Shown piece by piece: positions 1 through 5,014 of a stretch of 5,014 nt of DNA; within the stretch, counting starts at the first letter, position 1; every line of letters starts with the position of its first letter. The position numbers and the translations under genes are program-made. The notes under the pieces were generated by a model, which saw only the letters and a program-made list of their open reading frames with translations, was not told the origin of the DNA and searched no databases. Source of the DNA: Geobacter sp. UBA6169 (GTDB lineage Bacteria > Desulfobacterota > Desulfuromonadia > Geobacterales > Pseudopelobacteraceae); assembly GCA_002422265.1 (NCBI GenBank), contig DIUB01000202.1, positions 23,892 through 28,905 on the forward strand. The letters are read 5' to 3'.

Positions 1-1
1 G

Positions 2-109
2 GAGGCCCAGGCCATGATGGATGAGGCGATGCTGGCCCTGGAGATGTTTGGTGCTGCGGCAGAGCCGTTGCGCGCCATTGCCCGCTATATTGTAGAGAGA
101 AAGAACTGA
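2..109 (+). CDS. ispA: Polyprenyl/farnesyl diphosphate synthase, C-terminal end (partial)
   Basis: This is the last 35 codons and TGA stop of a gene that begins before the window. The frame reads EAQAMMDEAML and ends LRAIARYIVERKN. That ending resembles the C-terminal helix of IspA-type short-chain prenyl synthases (E. coli IspA ends in a similar LADYIIQR stretch, from memory). Those enzymes join isopentenyl diphosphate units to DMAPP/GPP to make farnesyl diphosphate in the cytoplasm. The aspartate-rich catalytic motifs lie outside the window, so chain length cannot be judged; a geranylgeranyl synthase is possible. The stop is 7 bases before the dxs start, and ispA-dxs adjacency is common in proteobacteria, which supports the call and suggests one transcript. 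Confidence 0.8.
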   Translation, partial: EAQAMMDEAMLALEMFGAAAEPLRAIARYIVERKN

Positions 110-116
110 TACGGCC

Positions 117-1988
117 ATGTCACTTTTAAAGCAGATTAATGCACCGGATGACCTGAAACAGCTGTCTTTGTCTGAGTTGCCGGAACTGGCTGCCGAGATT
201 CGCCAGCTGATTATCAAAACCTGTGCCCAAAATGGCGGGCATATCGCTCCGTCCCTGGGGGTGGTTGAACTGACCATTGCCCTGCACCGGGTCTTTCATT
301 CGCCTGAGGACAAACTGATCTGGGATGTGGGGCATCAGGCCTACGCCCACAAGATCATCTGTGGGCGCCGCGATAACTTTGGTACCCTGCGTACACTGAA
401 CGGCATCAGCGGATTTCCCAAGCGGTACGAATCGGAACATGATGTCTGGGAGGTGGGACACTCCTCAACCTCACTCTCTGCTGCCACCGGCTATGCCGTG
501 GCCCGTGATCTGGCCGGCAACAGCAACAAGGTGGTGGCGGTGATCGGTGACGGCTCCATGACCGGCGGTATTGCCTTTGAGGGCTTAAACCATGCCGGTC
601 ACTTAAACCGTGACCTGGTAGTGATCCTGAACGATAACGAGATGTCGATTGCCGAGAACGTTGGCGCGGTTTCCGGGTTCCTCTCCCGCACCTCCAGCAG
701 TGAGTTTATTCATAAATTCAAGCGTGAGACTGAGCACTTTATCGAGCAGGTCAAAAGCGAGACCGGCAAGGGGATCATCAGGCTGGCCCGCAAGGTTGAG
801 AATTCCTTCAAGGGGCTGTTTACCCCGGCCATGTTGTTTCAGGCCTTTGGTTTTGAATATATCGGTCCGATTGACGGACATGACCTGCCGCTTTTGCTGG
901 AAACCATGGAGCGGGTAAAAAAGCTTGATAATGCAGTATTGATCCATGTGCTGACCACCAAGGGCAAGGGGTATAAACCGGCAGAACAGAATCCCTCCCT
1001 GTTTCATGGGGTGGGGCCGTTTGAGCTTGAAACCGGCAAGGTGCTGAAAGGCAAAGGCGGGGCTGCCTCTTATACTGCCATCTTCGGAAACACCCTGGCC
1101 CGACTTGCTGAAGAGGATGAGCGAGTGGTGGCCATAACCGCCGCCATGCCGGACGGCACTGGCTTAACCTCCTTTGCCAAGCAGCACCCGGATCGGTTCT
1201 TTGACGTTGGCATTGCCGAACAGCACGGTGCCACCTTTGCCGCCGGTCTGGCCTGCGAGGGTAAGAAACCGGTTTTTGCCGTTTACTCCACCTTTTTGCA
1301 GCGGGCATACGATCAGGTACTGCACGATGTCTGTCTGCAGGATCTGCCGGTGGTCTTTGCCCTTGACAGGGGCGGGGTGGTGGGCAGTGACGGCCCGACA
1401 CACCACGGCGTTTTCGATCTCTCCTATCTGCGCCACATCCCCAACATAACCCTGATGGCGCCCAAGGATGAAAACGAACTGCAGCACATGCTCAAGACCG
1501 CCATTGATCACAACGGGCCGGTGGCTCTGCGCTACCCTCGCGGTAACGGGTATGGCGTGCCTCTTGAACAGGACCTGAAGGCCTTGCCGATCGGTAAGGC
1601 TGAACTGGTGCGTGATGGCGAACATGGCGTGCTGCTGGCCTTGGGGGCGATGGTCTATCCGGCCCTTGAAGCGGCTGAACAGTTGGCTCAGCAGGGCATC
1701 AGTCTGACCGTCGTCAATGCCCGTTTTGTCAAACCGCTTGATCAGGATCTGATCCAGCAGATGGCGCAACGCTTTGGCAGGCTGGTCACCCTTGAAGAAA
1801 ATGTTCGCCAGGGAGGATTCGGTTCGGCGGTGCTTGAACTGCTTGAGCAACAGAGCATCCAACTGCCGGTGCTGCGAATCGGCTATCCTGACAGCTACAT
1901 TGAGCAGGGAGAACAGCACGAGCTGCGTGCCGCCTATGGTTTGGACAAGGATGGTATTGCCACTGCAGTGTTGCATTTCCTGCGCTGA
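117..1988 (+). CDS. dxs: 1-deoxy-D-xylulose-5-phosphate synthase
   Basis: Complete 623-residue DXS, the usual family length (E. coli about 620). It condenses pyruvate with glyceraldehyde 3-phosphate, using thiamine diphosphate and Mg2+, to give DXP for the MEP isoprenoid pathway and for thiamine and pyridoxal synthesis. The TPP-binding domain (about 1-310) has the GGHIAPSLG segment with His42, GDGSMTGG at 144-151 with the metal ligand Asp145, and NDNEMS at 172-177 with Asn174. The central transketolase-like domain (about 312-485) has IAEQHG with catalytic Glu368, FLQRAYDQ with Arg396, and GSDGPTHHG with Asp425 and His429. The C-terminal transketolase domain starts near 490. All expected catalytic residues are present. 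The ATG is the first plausible start and matches the family N-terminus; its ribosome site is weak, so translation may be coupled to ispA, which ends 7 bases upstream. No clear terminator follows. Confidence 0.98.
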   Translation: MSLLKQINAPDDLKQLSLSELPELAAEIRQLIIKTCAQNGGHIAPSLGVVELTIALHRVFHSPEDKLIWDVGHQAYAHKIICGRRDNFGTLRTLNGISGFPKRYESEHDVWEVGHSSTSLSAATGYAVARDLAGNSNKVVAVIGDGSMTGGIAFEGLNHAGHLNRDLVVILNDNEMSIAENVGAVSGFLSRTSSSEFIHKFKRETEHFIEQVKSETGKGIIRLARKVENSFKGLFTPAMLFQAFGFEYIGPIDGHDLPLLLETMERVKKLDNAVLIHVLTTKGKGYKPAEQNPSLFHGVGPFELETGKVLKGKGGAASYTAIFGNTLARLAEEDERVVAITAAMPDGTGLTSFAKQHPDRFFDVGIAEQHGATFAAGLACEGKKPVFAVYSTFLQRAYDQVLHDVCLQDLPVVFALDRGGVVGSDGPTHHGVFDLSYLRHIPNITLMAPKDENELQHMLKTAIDHNGPVALRYPRGNGYGVPLEQDLKALPIGKAELVRDGEHGVLLALGAMVYPALEAAEQLAQQGISLTVVNARFVKPLDQDLIQQMAQRFGRLVTLEENVRQGGFGSAVLELLEQQSIQLPVLRIGYPDSYIEQGEQHELRAAYGLDKDGIATAVLHFLR

Positions 1989-2025
1989 GCAAGCCACGAA
2001 AAGGGCAAAGTAAAAAATGCAGTTA

Positions 2026-2060
2026 TTGCTTGCACTGCACCAAAGTACTGTGGTAAATAA
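2026..2060 (+). promoter_or_regulatory. Possible sigma-70-type promoter for tRNA-Pro
   Basis: The 83-base gap between dxs and the tRNA gene is clearly AT-richer than its flanks. A TTGCAC box (2030-2035; TTGCTT at 2026 overlaps it) lies 18 bases before TAAATA (2054-2059). This would start transcription around 2065-2067, a few bases before the tRNA. The -10 match is poor (3 of 6), so this is tentative; read-through from dxs is the alternative. A short inverted repeat (TGCAGT 2018-2023 / ACTGCA 2034-2039) overlaps the -35 region, with no evidence of function. Confidence 0.35.
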
Positions 2061-2071
2061 ATTTTCTTTTT

Positions 2072-2148
2072 CGGAGCGTAGCGCAGCCTGGTAGCGCACC
2101 TGCCTTGGGAGCAGGGGGTCGAACGTTCGAATCGTTTCGCTCCGACCA
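2072..2148 (+). tRNA. tRNA-Pro (anticodon UGG)
   Basis: A full 77-base cloverleaf can be folded by eye. The 7-bp acceptor stem is CGGAGCG with CGCTCCG, followed by discriminator A and an encoded CCA end (2146-2148). The D arm pairs GCGC with GCGC around AGCCTGGTA. The anticodon arm pairs CCTGC with GCAGG around loop CTTGGGA, giving anticodon TGG at 2106-2108. The variable loop is 5 bases. The T arm pairs GAACG with CGTTT (one G-U pair) around TTCGAAT. UGG reads proline CCA and CCG and, when wobble-modified, the other CCN codons. The C at the first acceptor position with this anticodon is typical of bacterial tRNA-Pro. A terminator lies 8 bases downstream. Confidence 0.97.
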
Positions 2149-2156
2149 ATAAAAAC

Positions 2157-2194
2157 AACGGCTTACAGATACTTTCTGTAGGCCGTTTTTCTTT
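2157..2194 (+). terminator. Rho-independent terminator after tRNA-Pro
   Basis: A stem of 12-13 bp (2157-2169 with 2175-2187, one G-U pair, no bulge) closes a 5-base loop (TACTT) and runs into TTTTTCTTT. It sits directly after the tRNA, so it should end the tRNA transcript and any read-through from ispA-dxs. The A-rich stretch before the stem (2149-2155) could give weaker termination on the other strand, but no minus-strand gene is seen nearby. Confidence 0.93.
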
Positions 2195-2230
2195 AGGTAG
2201 CCTTTGCGTGAACATGATTATCTCCTCTGG

Positions 2231-2260
2231 TTGACAAGAGCCGGATGATTGCACTATGAC
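2231..2260 (+). promoter_or_regulatory. Possible sigma-70-type promoter of the kefF-like/kefC operon
   Basis: A perfect TTGACA (2231-2236) is followed after 18 bases by TATGAC (2255-2260), a 4-of-6 match to TATAAT. The predicted transcript start is near 2266-2268. That falls after the ATG at 2256 and on or just before the in-frame ATG at 2268. If this promoter is real, the first ATG is not the start and the message would be nearly leaderless. The other 60 or so bases between the tRNA terminator and the gene show no better promoter and no riboswitch-like fold that I could see. Confidence 0.3.
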
Positions 2261-2876
2261 AACAGCCATGGACTCCATACTGATCCTCTTCGCCCATCCC
2301 CGCTTTGAAAAGTCCCGGGTCAACCGTGCCCTGCTGGCCGGCCTGCAGGGGCAGCCGGGGATTACCGTCCACGACCTCTACGAGGCCTACCCCGATTTCA
2401 ATGTCGATCCGGAGCGGGAGCAGGCGCTGTTGTTGGCCCACCGGATCATCGTCTGGCACTACCCCCTGTTCCTGTACGGGGCACCGGCCCTGGTCAAACA
2501 GTGGATGGATCTGGTGCTGGAGCACGGCTGGGCCCACGGCAGCAACGGTCACCACTTGGCGGGTAAGCGGGCCCTGGTCACCGTCACCAGTGGTGGCACC
2601 CGGGAGAGCTATGCCCACGACGGCTTCAACCGCCATACCATGCCGGAGTTGCTCTTTCCGCTGGAACAGGCCGCCAGGCTGTGCCGGATGGACTGGTTGC
2701 CCCCCTACGTGGTACAGGGGACCTACCGCCTGACCGATGCGATGCTGGCCGAGCAGGGGGGGCAGTACTGCCGGACCCTGCTTCGGCTGGCCCAGGACCC
2801 GCCCCTGGAGACGCTCCAGCAGTACGAGCTCTTGAACGACTGGAGCGCGGCTATGGAGCACGGGGGGCAGCCATGA
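2256..2876 (+). CDS. KefF/KefG-type NAD(P)H oxidoreductase, ancillary protein of the Kef K+ efflux system
   Basis: A 206-residue flavodoxin-fold protein of the KefF/KefG/NQO1 family. In E. coli these cytoplasmic FMN-binding quinone reductases bind KefC or KefB and are needed for full K+ efflux. Visible signs are a hydrophobic first strand ending FAHP (12-15), which leads into the FMN-phosphate loop; DLYEAYPDFNVD (40-51), nearly the same as the YPDFNID of KefF; WHYPLFLYGAPALVKQW (67-83) followed by HGWAHG (90-95); SGG (112-114) in the flavin region; and MDWLPP (145-150). The GFNRHTMPELLFPLE stretch is closer to KefG, so I do not choose between the two names. It is about 20-30 residues longer than E. 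coli KefF (176) or KefG (183), mainly at the C-terminus. The start is uncertain: ATG 2256 has only a weak GGA upstream, while ATG 2268 (Met5) better matches family N-termini. The stop overlaps the kefC start by four bases, so the pair is probably translationally coupled. Confidence 0.9.
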   Translation: MTTAMDSILILFAHPRFEKSRVNRALLAGLQGQPGITVHDLYEAYPDFNVDPEREQALLLAHRIIVWHYPLFLYGAPALVKQWMDLVLEHGWAHGSNGHHLAGKRALVTVTSGGTRESYAHDGFNRHTMPELLFPLEQAARLCRMDWLPPYVVQGTYRLTDAMLAEQGGQYCRTLLRLAQDPPLETLQQYELLNDWSAAMEHGGQP

Positions 2877-4750
2877 GCGATTCCCTGCTGGGACAGGCCG
2901 TGGTCTACCTGGCGGCCGCGCTGCTGTGCGTGCCGCTGGCCAAGCGTCTGGGCATGGGTTCGGTTCTGGGCTACCTGCTGGCTGGCATCCTGATCGGCCC
3001 CTTTGGTCTCGGGTTTGTGGGGCACGAGGGGGAGAGCATCATGCACTTTGCCGAGTTCGGCGTGGTGATGATGCTGTTTCTGATCGGCCTGGAGCTGGAA
3101 CCGGCCCATTTCTGGAAGATGCGCACCAGTATTCTGGGGCTGGGCTCGCTGCAGCTGGTGCTGACCAGCACAATGCTGGCCGGTGGCCTCTTGTTGCTGG
3201 GGATGGACTGGCGCGGGGCCCTGGCGGTCGGGATGGCCCTGGCCATGTCGTCGACGGCCATTGTGCTGCAGTCCCTTAAAGAGAAGGGGCTGGGCAGTTC
3301 CCAGGCTGGCAGCAGCTCCTTTGCGGTGCTGCTGTTTCAGGATATTGCCGTAATCCCGATGCTGGCCCTGATCCCGCTGCTGGCGGTGCAGGCCTCAGCC
3401 GTGGCCCATGGCGGGGCACCGGCCCTGCTGGACGGGTTGCCGGTCTGGCTGAAGGCTGCCTCAGTGCTGGTGGCGGTGGCGGCAGTGATCGTGGCAGGGC
3501 GGTATGTAGTGGTTCCATTTCTGCGGATCATCACCCGGGCCAGTGTACGGGAGCTGTCGGTGGCTGCGGCGCTGCTGATCATCGTGGGGATCGCCTGGCT
3601 GATGAAACTGGTGGGCCTGAGCCCGGCCCTGGGGGCCTTCCTGGCCGGGGTCTTGCTCGCCAATAGTGAGTTCCGCCATGAGCTGGAAAGTGACATCGAG
3701 CCGTTCAAGGGGCTGCTGCTGGGGCTGTTCTTCATCGCGGTGGGGGCCTCGATCAACTTCCGGTTGCTGACCGACGACCCGGCCAGGATCCTTTCGTTGG
3801 TGCTGGCGGTGGTTGCTGTCAAGGCTGCGGTACTGGTGGCACTGGGCCGGATTTACCGGCTCTCCTTCGACCAGACCAGTATCTTTGCCCTGGGCCTCTC
3901 ACAGGTGGGAGAGTTCGCCTTTGTGCTGTTGGCCTTCATCAACCGACTGGGGATCGTGGCAGGGGACTGGACCGATACGTTGATGGCGGTGACAGCCCTG
4001 AGTATGACCATGACCCCGTTGTTGCTGCTGGTAAACGAACGGTTGGTGCTGCCCCGCTTTGGTACCCGCCAGCAGGAGGAGCGGGAGGCAGACCTGATTG
4101 ATACGGAGCACCCGGTGATTATCGCCGGTTTCAGCTCCTTCGGCAGCACCCTGGGGCGTTTCCTGCGGGCCAACGGGGTCGAGGCCACTATCCTGGATCA
4201 TGATTCCGACCAGGTTGACCTGCTGCGCAGGATGGGTTTCAAGGTCTTTTATGGTGACGCCACCCGGCTGGACATCCTGCATTCGGCCGGCGCTGCCAGC
4301 GCACGCATCCTGTTTATCGCCATTGACGATCCCGCCACTGTTGAGCGGCTGGTCAGTACGGTCCGCAGTCATTTTCCCGGGCTTACGATCATGGCCAGGG
4401 CCGGCACCAACCTGGATGCCCATGAGTTGCTGGATCTGGGGGTCGAGCAGGTCTACCGCGACTTCCTGGACACCTCTCTGCGGGCCGGGGTAGAGGTGCT
4501 GGCACAGCTGGGACAGCGACGCTACAGCGCTACCCGGTCGGCCCAGCACTTTATCCGCTACGATGAGGCAGCCCTGCGCCAGCTCACCGTCCACCGCCAC
4601 GACACCAGCGCCTACATCTCCAATGCCCGGGAACTGATCCGGCTGCAGGAACAGCTTTTGGCCAGTGATCGGGCCAGTACCCACAACCAGCATGACCATG
4701 CCTGGGATTCGGCCAGTCCGGTCACGGCAGCAACTGAAAAGACAGCCTGA
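2873..4750 (+). CDS. kefC: KefC-type K+/H+ antiporter with C-terminal RCK/KTN domain
   Basis: A 625-residue CPA2-family inner-membrane transporter (E. coli KefC about 620). Kef systems release K+ with H+ entry, acidifying the cytoplasm against electrophiles. Residues 1-390 hold about twelve or more hydrophobic segments. The family motifs are GSVLGYLLAGILIGP (29-43), ALAMSSTAIVLQS (122-134), LFQDIA (154-159, with Asp157 at the ion site), SQVGEFAF (343-350) and the regulatory loop HELESDIEPFKG (269-280), which in E. coli holds the channel closed through the RCK domain. The RCK domain starts near 413, with a nucleotide loop GFSSFG (419-424), LDHD (441-444), FYGDATR (459-465) and AIDDP (483-487). 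A poorly conserved, His-containing tail follows from about 580. The frame is open 64 codons further upstream, but ATG 2873 matches the KefC N-terminus, has a G-rich ribosome site and gives the ATGA overlap with the kefF-like gene. Glutathione-pocket changes are described in the findings. Confidence 0.94.
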   Translation: MSDSLLGQAVVYLAAALLCVPLAKRLGMGSVLGYLLAGILIGPFGLGFVGHEGESIMHFAEFGVVMMLFLIGLELEPAHFWKMRTSILGLGSLQLVLTSTMLAGGLLLLGMDWRGALAVGMALAMSSTAIVLQSLKEKGLGSSQAGSSSFAVLLFQDIAVIPMLALIPLLAVQASAVAHGGAPALLDGLPVWLKAASVLVAVAAVIVAGRYVVVPFLRIITRASVRELSVAAALLIIVGIAWLMKLVGLSPALGAFLAGVLLANSEFRHELESDIEPFKGLLLGLFFIAVGASINFRLLTDDPARILSLVLAVVAVKAAVLVALGRIYRLSFDQTSIFALGLSQVGEFAFVLLAFINRLGIVAGDWTDTLMAVTALSMTMTPLLLLVNERLVLPRFGTRQQEEREADLIDTEHPVIIAGFSSFGSTLGRFLRANGVEATILDHDSDQVDLLRRMGFKVFYGDATRLDILHSAGAASARILFIAIDDPATVERLVSTVRSHFPGLTIMARAGTNLDAHELLDLGVEQVYRDFLDTSLRAGVEVLAQLGQRRYSATRSAQHFIRYDEAALRQLTVHRHDTSAYISNARELIRLQEQLLASDRASTHNQHDHAWDSASPVTAATEKTA

Positions 4751-4790
4751 ATTTTGTGAATGGTCACCCGGCAAGGCCTGGGGGAGAATC

Positions 4791-4820
4791 AAAAAAGGCA
4801 TGCCGCAAAGGGGCATGCCT
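4791..4820 (-). terminator. Rho-independent terminator of the minus-strand gene
   Basis: A perfect 9-bp stem (AGGCATGCC 4796-4804 with GGCATGCCT 4812-4820) closes a 7-base loop. Read on the minus strand it runs into six T (4791-4796, the last of them paired), as an intrinsic terminator should. On the plus strand it is followed by GCTCAAAC with no T-run, so it serves the gene coming from the right. The hairpin may also slow read-through from kefC, which has no clear terminator of its own in 4751-4795. Confidence 0.8.
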
Positions 4821-4843
4821 GCTCAAACACCACAACGTACTTT

Positions 4844-5014
4844 TCAGCGTCTACGGTAGTGCTGACCGAACAGTTCGGAACCGTTGCCGGCAAGACAGAC
4901 CTCCATACCAGCCAGCCTGCACCCTGCTTCTTGCTCACAAAGTCTGCGCCACTGTTCCGGGGTCATATGGTACTCGGTTCGCTTTCCCCGTGGTTCCGTC
5001 AGAAGGGACACCAG
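4844..5014 (-). CDS. Hypothetical protein, C-terminal end (partial, start beyond the window)
   Basis: A minus-strand frame is open for 56 codons from the window edge to a TGA at 4844-4846. I do not recognise the protein. The visible part includes EYHMTPEQWRRLCEQ, then CRLAGMEVCLAGN, and ends in LFGQHYRRR. It is hydrophilic with three cysteines spaced C-x5-C-x7-C, no membrane segment and a basic end. Support for a real gene: both other minus frames hit stops in this stretch, the composition is protein-like, and a minus-oriented terminator begins 23 bases after the stop. It is convergent with kefC, so it is not part of that operon. Cysteine spacing alone does not establish metal binding, and no function is assigned. 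Confidence 0.55.
   Translation of the reverse strand: MVSLLTEPRGKRTEYHMTPEQWRRLCEQEAGCRLAGMEVCLAGNGSELFGQHYRRR

Noticed and set aside
1961..2040. Palindrome CACTGCAGTG (1961-1970) near the end of dxs and a similar inverted repeat at 2018-2039, considered as operators
   Set aside because: The first is within coding sequence and the second is only 6 bp per arm with a 10-base gap. The similarity is within chance for short GC/AT-balanced words.
1164..2099. A 311-codon minus-strand open frame opposite dxs, running into the tRNA gene
   Set aside because: It is antisense to the conserved dxs and enters the tRNA; the translation has no recognisable domain. It is explained as a shadow of dxs codon bias.
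2121..2255. tRNA-Pro 3' end as a phage or island attachment site
   Set aside because: No repeat of the tRNA 3' segment, integrase or mobile gene is visible downstream within the window.
2220..2255. Sigma-54-type -24/-12 promoter before the kefF-like gene (TGG ... TTGCA)
   Set aside because: The spacing between the GG and GC elements does not fit the required ten bases in any arrangement I tried.
2681..2872. A 64-codon upstream extension of the kefC frame, beginning at ATG 2681
   Set aside because: It lies inside the kefF-like gene in another frame, its translation is Pro/Gly/Ala-rich and unlike KefC, and ATG 2873 matches the family N-terminus with a four-base overlap.
3899..4816. A 305-codon minus-strand open frame opposite kefC
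   Set aside because: It is antisense to the conserved RCK domain and resembles no family. It also begins inside the hairpin region at 4796-4820, so it is a shadow frame.
4665..4859. A short plus-strand frame crossing the end of kefC
   Set aside because: It overlaps kefC, a minus-strand terminator and the convergent gene end, with no ribosome site and low-complexity content.

Overview
The window looks like ordinary chromosome from a Gram-negative bacterium. The ispA-dxs order, the protein sequences and the moderate-to-high GC would suit a Geobacter-like member of the Desulfuromonadia. That placement rests on general resemblance and remembered gene order, not on a search.

Layout, left to right. 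Bases 2-109 are the last 35 codons of a polyprenyl (farnesyl) diphosphate synthase, followed 7 bases later by a complete dxs (117-1988). These two genes belong to the non-mevalonate isoprenoid pathway and look like the end of one operon. An 83-base AT-richer gap holds a possible promoter and leads to a complete tRNA-Pro(UGG) gene with encoded CCA (2072-2148), closed by a strong hairpin terminator (2157-2194).

A second two-gene operon follows on the same strand: a KefF/KefG-type flavodoxin-fold oxidoreductase (2256-2876) overlapping by four bases (ATGA) a KefC-type K+/H+ antiporter (2873-4750). By homology the membrane protein exports K+ (with H+ entry), and the soluble partner binds it and is needed for full activity. 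The ligand pocket of the KefC regulatory domain keeps the Arg that contacts glutathione in E. coli, but two other sensing positions and one glycine of the nucleotide loop are changed. The controlling ligand may therefore differ.

At the right edge, on the minus strand, an open frame of 56 codons (4844-5014, start outside the window) ends just before a hairpin with a T-run in its own direction. It is probably the end of a convergent gene of unknown function.

I found no mobile element, CRISPR array or clearly new system. The points most worth checking are the Kef ligand pocket, the start and promoter of the kefF-like gene, and the small unknown protein at the edge.
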